From contig JAUIEA010000001.1 in NCBI GenBank assembly GCA_030429045.1, forward strand, positions 1 through 64,000: 64,000 nucleotides of DNA. The letters are read 5' to 3'. The position numbers and the translations under genes were made by a program. Of the stretch, positions 14,558 through 24,520 are shown piece after piece (the first letter of the stretch is position 1; each line of letters opens with the position of its first letter). This DNA comes from Bacteroidia bacterium. GTDB lineage: Bacteria > Bacteroidota > Bacteroidia > Chitinophagales > Saprospiraceae. The notes beneath the pieces were generated by a model. That model did not search any database and was not told the DNA's origin. It saw nothing but the letters and a program-made list of their open reading frames with translations.

Positions 14558-14789
14558 ATTCAGTGCTTACGCATTGACAACGGGACGTTTGAAGGAGTTT
14601 ATGGGTTAATGAGTTTATTTCACCTCGTCGCCAAATCACCCCCCTATAAGCACCCTTTCAGGGATGGCTGAAATAGATTTCCCGTCTCTCAGAGAGATGA
14701 CTGCTAGAGTTGAACCATCCCTGGCGGTTAAGAACATACGGAGACCTTTCCTTCTTTTCCGCATCAAGCAAAAGGTGCCACGATCACCA

Positions 14790-15704
14790 CTACTCCAACT
14801 TCTGTATTTTCTGGATTCCAATACCATTATCCAAGAGGGTGACAACCACATAATTCCCAATGGGTAATCCACCCATGGAAATCGTTGAACCATGACCTTC
14901 AAGAAGCACCTGGCCCAACAAGCTGACCACCTGCCAGTCCGCATCTACTTGATCTGACCGGGTCAACACATCCCGCACCGGATTGGGCCCCCACAGGTTG
15001 ATGTAGTGGACCTCCGGATTTTCAGTCCCCACCCACCAGCTTTGGCAGGGCGTATATAACAAATATGGGTTTGGTGTGAATAATAGACAGTGCACTGAAT
15101 CCATGCCATTTCCTCCTTCAGCAGGGAATGGTAGCACCAAATTCCAAATACCCCCCTTTCCTGTAAAATCCATGAAATAGCTACCTGTATCTGCCATACA
15201 GGCAACTTCCTTAATAAAATCCGGATACAGCCACCACTCCCATGTCGTCTCTGAACGGAAGTTGTCCGATATATATGACCCGACTCGACAGTAAGAGTGG
15301 AGAAATACTGCTGAATCCCATGAAACTTTTACAGGAGGAAACTTTGAATGTACGGCAAACAAGATTCGCTCACCACCAATGATGCAGTTGTCTACTGGGT
15401 ACAAAGGTCCTTCGGTCGAACCAATAATCTTTTTTGACAGTTTATTCTCCAGATTCAAACCCGTTGAATGTCGATGGGCGGCCCGCACTTCAAAAACACT
15501 ATCAAAAGGTGAATTGATCATCTCTTCACCAAAATCAGGATTGAAGGTTGAATTGGCCGCTGTGTCATGTCCCACCCGTATGCTGTCCATATTCCCCACT
15601 GCATCCTCAAAGTAGAAAGTGGTCTCGAACATGGCCACCTTTTGTGCATGAATGGACAAAGGAAACCATACAAAAGCAATAAGAAAAGTGATAGACTGCT
15701 TCAT
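14790..15704 (-). CDS. Secreted protein with T9SS type A sorting domain, tandem paralog A
   Basis: Signal peptide; C-terminal NPVRDVLTRSDQVDADWQVVSLLGQVLLEGHGSTISMGGLPIGNYVVVTLLDNGIGIQKIQKLE; same length (304 aa) as the 15918-16832 ORF. Confidence 0.75.
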   Translation of the reverse strand: MKQSITFLIAFVWFPLSIHAQKVAMFETTFYFEDAVGNMDSIRVGHDTAANSTFNPDFGEEMINSPFDSVFEVRAAHRHSTGLNLENKLSKKIIGSTEGPLYPVDNCIIGGERILFAVHSKFPPVKVSWDSAVFLHSYCRVGSYISDNFRSETTWEWWLYPDFIKEVACMADTGSYFMDFTGKGGIWNLVLPFPAEGGNGMDSVHCLLFTPNPYLLYTPCQSWWVGTENPEVHYINLWGPNPVRDVLTRSDQVDADWQVVSLLGQVLLEGHGSTISMGGLPIGNYVVVTLLDNGIGIQKIQKLE

Positions 15705-15793
15705 GGCTTGATCACTGTTTCAATCCACAATTGGCCGGAATAAACAATGAATAAAAGATTAGCTCCGCTTTACCAGGATGTTGTGGGTATGGA
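15701..15793 (-). pseudogene. Fragment of the 3' end of the metalloprotease gene (duplicate of 16829-~16921)
   Basis: Reverse translation W*SGANLLFIVYSGQLWIETVIKP* against WQSGANLLFFVYAGQLWIETVIKP* of the intact gene; CAA to TAA stop. Confidence 0.85.
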
Positions 15794-15917
15794 GAGAGAT
15801 GTCTATTTTTTCGAAAACCAATTACGAATAAAGTCCAAAGCCAGCAAGTGCAACAGGGTAACTGTCGGATCCACTTATATTCGGAAATTTCTTGGTTATT
15901 GATTTCAAGAAAGGCAA

Positions 15918-16832
15918 CTACTCCAACTTTTGTATTTTCTGAATTCCAATACCATTATCCAGAACGGTGACAACCACATAATTCCCGATGGGTAAGCCAC
16001 CCATAGAAATGGTTGAGCCATGACCTTCGAGAAGCACCTGACCCAGCAAGCTGACCACCTGCCAGTCCGCATCTACTTGATCTGACCGGGTCAACACATC
16101 CCGCACCGGATTGGGCCCCCACAGGTTGATGTAGTGGAGCTCCGGATTTTCAGTCCCCACAAAAAAGCTTTGGCATGGGGTATATAAAAAATAAGACTTC
16201 GGAGTAAATAATAAACAATGCACTGAATCCATGCCATTCCCTCCTTCGACAGGGAATGGAACCACCATGTATGGAAAATCCACCTTCCCGCTAAAATCAA
16301 CGACATAACTACCCGTATCTGCCATACACGCAAACTCCTTGACTAATTCAGGATCCAGCCACCATTCCCACAATGTTTCAGACAAGAAGTTGTCTGACAA
16401 ATATGACCCGACTCGACAGTATGAGTGAAGAAATTCCGTAGAATCCCACCTAACAGTTACAGGAGGATGTTTTGCATGAACCAATATCAAAATACCTTCC
16501 GCAGACAAAATACAATCGTGAACTGGATGGAGGGGTCCTTCTGTCCAACCAATAATCTTTTTCGACATTTTATTATCCGGTTTCCCATTAGTTGAAAGGC
16601 GGTGGGCTGCCCTGACTTCAAAAATACTATCGAAAGGAGTATTGATGATTTCCTCACCAAAATCCGGATTAAATATGAAATTCGCAGCTGTGTCATGCCC
16701 TACCCGTATGCTGTCCATATTTCCCACTGCATCTTCAAAATACAATGTGGTCTCGAACATGGCCACCTTTTGTGCCTGTATGGGTATAGAAAAAAATACC
16801 CCTACCATCAGAAAAATGATGCACTGCTTCAT
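15918..16832 (-). CDS. Secreted protein with T9SS type A sorting domain, tandem paralog B
   Basis: Paralog of 14790-15704; overlaps the upstream metalloprotease gene by 4 bp (ATGA). Confidence 0.75.
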   Translation of the reverse strand: MKQCIIFLMVGVFFSIPIQAQKVAMFETTLYFEDAVGNMDSIRVGHDTAANFIFNPDFGEEIINTPFDSIFEVRAAHRLSTNGKPDNKMSKKIIGWTEGPLHPVHDCILSAEGILILVHAKHPPVTVRWDSTEFLHSYCRVGSYLSDNFLSETLWEWWLDPELVKEFACMADTGSYVVDFSGKVDFPYMVVPFPVEGGNGMDSVHCLLFTPKSYFLYTPCQSFFVGTENPELHYINLWGPNPVRDVLTRSDQVDADWQVVSLLGQVLLEGHGSTISMGGLPIGNYVVVTVLDNGIGIQKIQKLE

Positions 16833-18457
16833 GGCTTGATCACTGTTTCAATCCACAATTGGCCTGCATATACAAAGAATAGAAGGTTTGCTCCGCTTTG
16901 CCAGGATGTTGTAGTGATGGTGAATGGTGTGTTTGTTCCAGATGTCAAGGTTCGGCTATCCACAAGGCCATAGGAAGTAGAAGATGTCGCATGCTGACCA
17001 TAAATCAGGAGTGATCCGCCATCAGTGGCATCCAGAGAGACTGTAACCGTGCCTCCAGTCAATGGATTAGGTGCCAATCCAATACCCGACAGGCCTGGAC
17101 CAGTACCGGTTGATCCACTACATGGAGAAGGCAAAACAAAAGAAATGATCTCTTCATCTGACGAAGAACAATCATTGAACACTTCGAGTTTGAATTTGTA
17201 GGTTGTTCCAGCTTGCAGACCATACGGCCAAATGGTATTTCCATTCACTGTTTTGGGCTTCAAACAATATTTTCCAGCTTGACCTGAAAGTTGTGAAGTT
17301 TGTAAAATAATATTTCCTGTATTGCTCATCAGGGTAATCCGATAACTGGTCTCATTATCAGATCCTTCCAGGTGGAAACATGTCGGGCACTCCATCGTCC
17401 CACTTACAGTTGGCAAAACTCCTACTGCTGCACCAGGAGGAGGACAATCACCCCCTATCTGCGCGATATAATCGCATTTTTCGAGGGATATAGTATTGAG
17501 CATGGAATTTGCCTGGCATTCTGTCAACGCAGAATAGGTAGGATTAGCCCCCCACGCTGAGTGGGCCATCATATTATTCGTTTGATTGCACCAGTCACAA
17601 CATGGATGTGGATTGCCTGGATAGTACAATTCATCACAATAATCCTCAGCACCATCGACAATTCCGTTGTTATTCGGGTCAGACTTGTCGTATGGAGAAG
17701 CATCCCAGCATTTTACACCATATACATCAGGATTACTGTCACCATCCTTATCCCATGACCAATTAGTTTGCCATGTATCTGTACATCCATCAGAATCAAA
17801 ACTATGTCGCAAGCCAAAGCAGTGGCCCAGCTCATGATTGATCAACTGCGGGCCTACGGTTTCAATGGCTACTCGATAACCTCCTATAGAGGCATAGCCG
17901 TTTGCTCCACCACCTTGAAATGTTACATTGCCTAAATAAACCTGGATCTCGGTCTCAGGATCTCCATAATAATTAGGCCAGTTTCCATTTAAAATACCCC
18001 CCCCAGATGAACAATGAAGATTGACTCCAGATAATATGTATCGCACTGGAAAGTGCGGAGTGTTTTGTACAGGCAGATTGTAACATTCAAAATTAGCCCA
18101 ATTTGGATGCCCTTCTATTGTCTCGAAGAATGCATTCGCATCGTCCACTAAAGTCTCAGCAATCTGCCAGGCATCTTCTGGATCCAAATTCTGATTCTCT
18201 CCGGGGCCTACAATTAATGATCCTTCACAATCATCATTGAGGAAAAAGTGAATCCGCAATCGAATATATACCGGAGTTTCATTTTCCATCACGGAAGCTG
18301 CATCAAAACAAGGAGCTGATCTCGGGGCAGCAGGCAACCCCAGAGGTCCTGGTAAAATGCTGTCAAGCAGATAGCACGGCTCCTGAGAAAAGCCGCTGGT
18401 AACTGAAAAGGAAATCATCAAAATAACAGCTAAACAGCAGGCAAGAAATCTTTTCAA
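16829..18457 (-). CDS. Secreted zinc metalloprotease (M43/pappalysin-like)
   Basis: HEXXHXXGXXH motif in NHELGHCFGLRHSFDSDGC; signal peptide MKRFLACCLAVILMISFSVTSGFS. Confidence 0.8.
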   Translation of the reverse strand: MKRFLACCLAVILMISFSVTSGFSQEPCYLLDSILPGPLGLPAAPRSAPCFDAASVMENETPVYIRLRIHFFLNDDCEGSLIVGPGENQNLDPEDAWQIAETLVDDANAFFETIEGHPNWANFECYNLPVQNTPHFPVRYILSGVNLHCSSGGGILNGNWPNYYGDPETEIQVYLGNVTFQGGGANGYASIGGYRVAIETVGPQLINHELGHCFGLRHSFDSDGCTDTWQTNWSWDKDGDSNPDVYGVKCWDASPYDKSDPNNNGIVDGAEDYCDELYYPGNPHPCCDWCNQTNNMMAHSAWGANPTYSALTECQANSMLNTISLEKCDYIAQIGGDCPPPGAAVGVLPTVSGTMECPTCFHLEGSDNETSYRITLMSNTGNIILQTSQLSGQAGKYCLKPKTVNGNTIWPYGLQAGTTYKFKLEVFNDCSSSDEEIISFVLPSPCSGSTGTGPGLSGIGLAPNPLTGGTVTVSLDATDGGSLLIYGQHATSSTSYGLVDSRTLTSGTNTPFTITTTSWQSGANLLFFVYAGQLWIETVIKP

Positions 18458-18747
18458 TCTAAATCTACCGCGAAATAATGTTTGGTCATTCTCAAATAAA
18501 CGACGGTCTGAATCTAAAAGACCAAGTTTAGTTCTGTTGGGGGGGGGTAAGTGTACATCATGTATTGGTTTAGAGATGAGACCTAAAATTGATAGAAATG
18601 TTCGTATTCGTCAATAGGCCATATGTTAAATGTTGAAGAAATCAATGGGAATGGAACATTTTTCTGATTTTTTGTCCTAAAAAATGAGGACACACTTTCT
18701 CTTTCAGAACCCGATTGTACACCATCAGTACTTGTCTCCTGTCATGA

Positions 18748-19119
18748 ATGACCCCCATCCTTCCCTTCCTCCGGGATGACCCGTATGTTTGCAGGACCAT
18801 GGGTGAACTCAACTACCTTCCTGTACTGGCTGACTTCGACATCGTCCCCACTGCCGAACAACAGTTTGACGAGGCGGAAGTGCTGGCTCTCCTGACCAAG
18901 CAGATCGCCTGGATGCTGGAGACAAAAACCGAATTCCTCTTCTCCCTGCTCTACCGGCTGGATGTCGACGAACGCCTGGTCCGCAAGGCCATGGACCCCT
19001 CCGCAGCAACACCAGCCGCCGAGGGGCTGGCACGCCTGGTCTTCGATCGCCAAAAGGCCCGCATTCAAACCAAACGGGATATTCGAGTAGATGAGATCGA
19101 TCCGGATCTGGCCTGGTAA
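18748..19119 (+). CDS. Conserved hypothetical protein (true start may be 18799)
   Basis: Coding-like composition; MGELNYLPVLADFDIVPTAEQQFDEAEVLALLTKQIAWMLETKTEFLFSLLYRLDV. Confidence 0.6.
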   Translation: MTPILPFLRDDPYVCRTMGELNYLPVLADFDIVPTAEQQFDEAEVLALLTKQIAWMLETKTEFLFSLLYRLDVDERLVRKAMDPSAATPAAEGLARLVFDRQKARIQTKRDIRVDEIDPDLAW

Positions 19120-19731
19120 ATGCGGTTGGTCATCACCACAGAGTACATGGAGTCTCACAGTGTTTGGACTTCCCTAGTTTTATTTACCACTAAGGCACTC
19201 AGGATACGATATCGGTAAATTCTAATTCCAACTAAAGATTTTATCAGTATTCTGAGATCGAGCGTAGTCCACTAAGAGATTCCAAATTGGGATTCCTGGT
19301 GACCTTCGTTTAGCTTCTGTAAGCCAATCTTTCTCTTCTCTGCCGTTCAAATACAACGAAATTGACTTCTAAGTGGCTTAGTAGTCCATTAGTACCACGG
19401 AGCCTTACCCATGCAAAACCCTCCACTCCCCACACTCCACTCCTCACACTCCACTCTCTACCCTCCACACCCTACTCTCCCTTCCACCCCGTTTTGGTCA
19501 TTTGATTTTGGGGTTTGGTGCTTGTGATTTGGAATTTGTTTGGTTTTTGATGCTTGGGATTTGTGATTTATTTTGAATTTGGTGCTTCAGTTCTCGGCCT
19601 ACTTGCGGCAGCTAAAGCAGCCGTTACAAATGTGCTCCTGACGGGGTTTGGATTTCGATTTTGAGATTTATTTGTGATTTGTCATTTGTGATTTGGTGCT
19701 TCCTCCCTGGAGCTTCCCATCTTTGCCCCCT

Positions 19732-20631
19732 GTGAAAAACAACTGGCCCGCCCACCTGGCTCTCTTTGCCGTTGCCGTCATTTATGGCGCCAACTATTCC
19801 ATCGCCAAGGTGGTCATGTCCGGGGAATATATCGGACCGCTGGGATTCATCCTGGTGCGGGTACTGACGGCGACAGCCCTGTTCTGGATGACGGGTTTGG
19901 GCCGTCCGACACCTTCCATTCCGCGACAGGATATGATCCGACTGCTGTTCTGTGGTTTGTTCGGTGTGGCTTCCAATCAGATGCTCTTTTTCAGTGGGCT
20001 GGACCGGACAACACCCATTCATGCTTCCCTGATCATGGTCCTGACACCGGTGTTGGTCCTCCTGCTGTCAGCCCTGATCGAACGCCGGGGCATCCGCAAG
20101 GAACGGGCGTTCGGGGTATTGCTTGCCGGGACGGGTGCCGCCTTTCTCATCCTCCAGGGACGGCACAGCGGCCTTGCCGATGGCGATGTATTGGGCGACC
20201 TCATGGTCGCAGGCAATGCCACAAGCTATGCCTTGTACCTGATCCTGGTGCGACCACTGATGGCCAAATATTCACCCAACCTGGTGTTGAAGTGGGTCTT
20301 CCTCTACGGGTCCTTTTTTGTGTTATTCTTTGGATGGCCACAAGCCGCCTCTGCAAGATGGCTCGATTTTACACCCTTGATCATCGTCTGTTTTATCTAT
20401 GTCCTGGTCTTCACTACCTTTTTCGCGTACGGCTTAAACGCTTTTGCCCTCCAGCGCGTTGCACCTGTGACCGTCAGTGCCTATATCTATCTCCAACCGC
20501 TGATCGCCGCCCTGATTGCCTTGTTGATGGGCCAGGAGTCCCTCACCCTGTCTAAAATCATCGCTGCGGTCCTGATCTTTTCAGGGGTCTTCATGGTCAG
20601 TCGGGAACGCCCGGTGAAAACCGCTGGATAA
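19732..20631 (+). CDS. EamA/DMT-family transporter
   Basis: Two EamA repeats, about ten TM segments; AVIYGANYSIAKVVMSGEYIGPLGFILVRVLTATALFW. Confidence 0.85.
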   Translation: MKNNWPAHLALFAVAVIYGANYSIAKVVMSGEYIGPLGFILVRVLTATALFWMTGLGRPTPSIPRQDMIRLLFCGLFGVASNQMLFFSGLDRTTPIHASLIMVLTPVLVLLLSALIERRGIRKERAFGVLLAGTGAAFLILQGRHSGLADGDVLGDLMVAGNATSYALYLILVRPLMAKYSPNLVLKWVFLYGSFFVLFFGWPQAASARWLDFTPLIIVCFIYVLVFTTFFAYGLNAFALQRVAPVTVSAYIYLQPLIAALIALLMGQESLTLSKIIAAVLIFSGVFMVSRERPVKTAG

Positions 20632-20854
20632 ATATTTATTATTTCTATAAAATTTGAGTGCTACATATAAGGTTGTTCACGGCAAACGTTTTAAGGATGA
20701 ACAAACCATAGATAGGAAGAATCCAACTTCATGTAATTCTCTTATTATCAATCACTTGATTACCTTATTCTGACATCCTGGAAAGTGGCGTTTTTGCACG
20801 TTGACCTTCAGCATCAAATAGTCGTATATTTACCTCAAAGAGCCTACACCCTGC

Positions 20855-22237
20855 ATGCCTGATTGGACCTCCGACTTTGAAGCCCGCCTGGCAGAAGGCA
20901 ATAGCGGTTACCTGGATGAACAAGTTTTTTTAGACCTCATCGAACAGTACCTGACCGGTGGGAAAGCCTCACTGGCCTATACCGCCAGCTGTGAAGCCCT
21001 CCTCCAACATCCCTTTTCAGTCGACCTGATGTGCAGTCAGGCCGCTGTGCTGCTCGAACTGGAAAAACCCGATCAGGCCCTCTCTGTCCTGCGTCACGCC
21101 GCCGGTATTTCTCCCGGTGAACTGGATATCCAGCTTCTCCAGGTTGAGACGCTGATCGAACTCGGACGCTCCAATGAAGCAGAGATCATCCTGTCGCCTT
21201 TCCTCGAAGAAGGCAGCCATGAAGACCTGGCAGATGCCTGGTACTTCAAGGCCATGATCGAAGAACAACGGGATCAATGGCTGCAAATGCACCACAGCCT
21301 GGAGCGGGCGATACGTTACAACCCGCGGTTTCAGGAGGCACTCGAACGCCTTTGGTTGAGTACGGAGATGCTGGGTAACTATACCGAAAGTGCATCCTTC
21401 TATGAGGAGATCCTGGAACTGGATCCCTACGCCTGGCAAGTCTGGTACAACCTCGGCCACGCCCACTCCTGTCTGGAAAATTACGAGCTGGCAGCGGAGG
21501 CATTTGATTATGCCTGTGTGATCAACGAAGAATTTGAACATGCCTGGCGCGACCTCGGCGAGATGTATTTACAGCTGGGCAAATTCCAGAAGGCCGTAGA
21601 GAGTTTTCTCACGTCCCTCACAAAGTCTGAAACCCGCGACCCCGATCTCCTAGTGAAGCTGGGAGAAGCGTATGAAAAGAATGGCGAACGGGAGCAGGCC
21701 GTCAACACATTTAAGGAGGCACTGACACTGGATGACAAGCACGATGAAGCCCTGTTTCGAATGGGTTGCATCCGTGTTCTGGAAGGCCTCTATGATGAAG
21801 CGGTTTTCCATCTGGAAGCCGCGATCAATCTCAATGGTGATCGGGAAGAGTATTACGTGGCGCTGGCGGAAGCATACTTCCAGAAGGGGATGATGCAGCA
21901 GGCTGAGTTTTGCCTGAATCGCGCATTGGAGTTAGCTCCTGAACAAAGCAGTTACTGGCTCCAGTATGCATCCTTCCTGCTGCAGCACGGATCACTGACC
22001 GAAGCACTCGACATCCTGGAAACAGCTATCGGCCAGCAGTTTTCGCCCCAGCTGGACTATGCCCGCATCGCCTGTTTGTTCAAACTGGGTAAGCGCCAGG
22101 AAGCCTGCCAATCTCTCTGCCTTCAGCTGGCCGAGGATTTCGATGCACACCAAACCCTTTTTGATGTCGCTCCAGAGCTCAGTGCCGATCCGGACGTGAT
22201 CAGCCTGGTCAGAGCCTTCCGGAGTACCGATGCATAA
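20855..22237 (+). CDS. Tetratricopeptide repeat protein
   Basis: Many TPR units, e.g. AWQVWYNLGHAHSCLENYELAAEAFDYACVINEEFEHAWRDLGEMYLQLGKFQKAVESF. Confidence 0.9.
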   Translation: MPDWTSDFEARLAEGNSGYLDEQVFLDLIEQYLTGGKASLAYTASCEALLQHPFSVDLMCSQAAVLLELEKPDQALSVLRHAAGISPGELDIQLLQVETLIELGRSNEAEIILSPFLEEGSHEDLADAWYFKAMIEEQRDQWLQMHHSLERAIRYNPRFQEALERLWLSTEMLGNYTESASFYEEILELDPYAWQVWYNLGHAHSCLENYELAAEAFDYACVINEEFEHAWRDLGEMYLQLGKFQKAVESFLTSLTKSETRDPDLLVKLGEAYEKNGEREQAVNTFKEALTLDDKHDEALFRMGCIRVLEGLYDEAVFHLEAAINLNGDREEYYVALAEAYFQKGMMQQAEFCLNRALELAPEQSSYWLQYASFLLQHGSLTEALDILETAIGQQFSPQLDYARIACLFKLGKRQEACQSLCLQLAEDFDAHQTLFDVAPELSADPDVISLVRAFRSTDA

Positions 22238-22279
22238 TCACCTTCCCTGAAGGTCCCAACCGAAAGAATACGATCCATT

Positions 22280-22912
22280 TTGACTGAAGTCCCAGAACAC
22301 CTGCCCCTCACTACCGCTGAAAAGCATGCCATCTTCGAGGAAGAGTTTCTCCCTCATATCGATGCACTGCACACCTTTGCCTTCCACCTGACTCTGGACG
22401 ATGATGCGGCCAACGATCTGGTGCAGGATGCCTATATGAAAGCATACCGGTTTATCCGGCAATATGACAGAGGGACCAATGCCAAGGCCTGGCTGTTCAA
22501 GATCCTCAAGAATGCATTCATCAATGAATACCGGCGCAAGAAACGCCAGCCGGTACAGGTGGATTATGAGGAGATTCGGAAGGTCCATGAAAAAGAAGAG
22601 CCGGGTGGGCCTGATGCCTACTTTGACCTCCGGGAGGAAATGTTCAACTACCTGATTGGCGATGAGGTCACCCAGGCGATCAACGCCATGCCCGTTGATT
22701 TTCGGACAGTCATCCTGCTCTGCGATGTAGAAGACTTCTCCTATGAAGAGATCGCCCTGATTCTGGATATCCCGATCGGCACCGTACGGTCCCGTCTCCA
22801 TCGTGCCCGGAACCTCCTCAAGGAGAAGTTGAAGGATTATGCACGATCCCTTGGTTATGAGGACAAACGGAGAAAAATGTCCAAACCGGAGGAGGATCCA
22901 TCCTCAGATTAA
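22280..22912 (+). CDS. RNA polymerase sigma factor, sigma-70/ECF family
   Basis: LTLDDDAANDLVQDAYMKAYRFIRQYDRGTNAKAWLFKILKNAFINEYRRKKR; FSYEEIALILDIPIGTVRSRLHRARNLLKEKL. Confidence 0.95.
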   Translation: MTEVPEHLPLTTAEKHAIFEEEFLPHIDALHTFAFHLTLDDDAANDLVQDAYMKAYRFIRQYDRGTNAKAWLFKILKNAFINEYRRKKRQPVQVDYEEIRKVHEKEEPGGPDAYFDLREEMFNYLIGDEVTQAINAMPVDFRTVILLCDVEDFSYEEIALILDIPIGTVRSRLHRARNLLKEKLKDYARSLGYEDKRRKMSKPEEDPSSD

Positions 22913-23061
22913 TGTGCCAATGTGGGGAACTATGCCCCCCCTTTCTTTGGTTATATCTGTCTCAAGCGTTACCTTGACTAGGCTTAGGTTCTTCCTTTGA
23001 TCCACCATGGGGAAAACAGGGGACGGAGGAACTCCGATTGTTTTACGAAAACCAACAGGCT

Positions 23062-23292
23062 ATGAAGAACGATGAGTTAATCCATCGGGTGTCCCTCTTT
23101 CTGGACAACGAACTGAATCAGGACGAAGCCCGAAACCTGATGGATGAGATCCGGGAAAACAAACAGTATCAGTCATTATTGCATCAGGAGCAGTCCTTCA
23201 AGACCTTTGTGAAGACCCACGTGAGCAGACGAAATGTCTCTCCGGCCCTGATCCAGTCGATCAAGGAGAAGATTCGCGTTTCTCCTTCCTAG
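23062..23292 (+). CDS. Small putative anti-sigma factor-like protein
   Basis: Directly downstream of the ECF sigma gene; MKNDELIHRVSLFLDNELNQDEARNLMDEIRENKQYQSLLHQEQSFKTFVKTHV. Confidence 0.55.
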   Translation: MKNDELIHRVSLFLDNELNQDEARNLMDEIRENKQYQSLLHQEQSFKTFVKTHVSRRNVSPALIQSIKEKIRVSPS

Positions 23293-23355
23293 CAGGATAA
23301 GTTCAATATCCTGTCTTTTTCAAAACACCACCACAGACATACCGGCCTATCGCCG

Positions 23356-23363
23356 TACTTTTG
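23356..23363 (+). promoter_or_regulatory. Bacteroidota -7 promoter motif upstream of prfA
   Basis: TACTTTTG (TAnnTTTG) 22 bp before the ATG; no clear -33 element seen. Confidence 0.5.
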
Positions 23364-23385
23364 CTGCCCTTGACCTCAACGCAGC

Positions 23386-24465
23386 ATGGAACAGCTATTG
23401 CAACAACTGGAAGGATTCGTCCATCGATACCAGGATCTGGAACTTCAAATGTCCGATCCGGAGGTCATTTCTGATCCCACCCGGTTTACCAAGATCAATA
23501 AGGCCTATAAAAGCCTGGAACCCGTCGTCCTGAAATACAGGGAGTACGCCCAGTTACTGGGCAACCTCGAGACCGCGCGATCCCTGCTCAAGGAATCTGA
23601 TCCCGAAATGCGTGAAATGGCGCAGGGGGAGATTCTCGAGCTGGAACCCCGTCAGATCGAAATGGAAGAAGAGATCCGTGTCCGGCTCATCCCCAAAGAT
23701 CCGGAAGATGAAAAAGATGTGATCGTAGAGATCCGTGCCGGTACGGGCGGCGATGAAGCCAGCATCTTTGCCGGTGATCTGTTTCGCATGTACACCCGCT
23801 ACTTCGACAGTCAAGGCTGGAAGCAGGAAGTCCTCTCTCAAAATGAGGGAACCTCCGGTGGCTATAAGGAGATCGTCATCGAGGTCAAGGGTACGGATGT
23901 CTACGCCCAGCTGAAATTTGAATCCGGTGCACACCGGGTCCAACGGGTTCCGAAAACGGAATCCCAGGGCCGGATCCACACATCGGCTGCAACCGTAGCG
24001 GTCATCCCCGTCTTTGAATTCGAAGATGTGGACATCCTCAAATCGGATCTGAAGACCGATACCTTTCGCGCCAGTGGTGCGGGTGGTCAGCACGTGAATA
24101 AAACTGAGTCCGGCGTGCGCTTTACCCACCTCCCCACCGGGATCGTGGCGGAAAGTACAGAAGCCCGCTCCCAGATCAAAAACCGGGAGATCGCCATGCA
24201 GCGTCTTATCCAGAAGATCCAGGATACCCGCCGGGCCGAACACGATTCCGCCATGGCCTCTCAGCGAAAATCACTCGTTGGCTCCGGGGATCGCTCCGAC
24301 AAGATCCGGACCTACAACTATCCACAGAACAGGGTGACCGATCATCGGATCAACCTCACTCTCTACAATCTGGACCAGATCATGGAGGGTCAGATCCAGG
24401 ATATCATTCAAGCCTTGCAGACCGCAGAGAATGCTTCCAAACTGGCCGAACAGGCAAATGGATAA
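23386..24465 (+). CDS. prfA: Peptide chain release factor 1
   Basis: RASGAGGQHVNKTESGVRFTHLPTGIVAESTEARSQIKNREIAMQRL; GSGDRSDKIRTYNYPQNRVTDHRI. Confidence 0.97.
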   Translation: MEQLLQQLEGFVHRYQDLELQMSDPEVISDPTRFTKINKAYKSLEPVVLKYREYAQLLGNLETARSLLKESDPEMREMAQGEILELEPRQIEMEEEIRVRLIPKDPEDEKDVIVEIRAGTGGDEASIFAGDLFRMYTRYFDSQGWKQEVLSQNEGTSGGYKEIVIEVKGTDVYAQLKFESGAHRVQRVPKTESQGRIHTSAATVAVIPVFEFEDVDILKSDLKTDTFRASGAGGQHVNKTESGVRFTHLPTGIVAESTEARSQIKNREIAMQRLIQKIQDTRRAEHDSAMASQRKSLVGSGDRSDKIRTYNYPQNRVTDHRINLTLYNLDQIMEGQIQDIIQALQTAENASKLAEQANG

Positions 24466-24494
24466 GGAACCTGGTCTTTCATCGGCCTTTCCCC

Positions 24495-24502
24495 TACTTT
24501 TG
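24495..24502 (+). promoter_or_regulatory. Bacteroidota -7 promoter motif upstream of the E1 gene
   Basis: TACTTTTG (TAnnTTTG) 18 bp before the ATG. Confidence 0.5.
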
Positions 24503-24520
24503 CCCTAGAAATTTGTTCTC

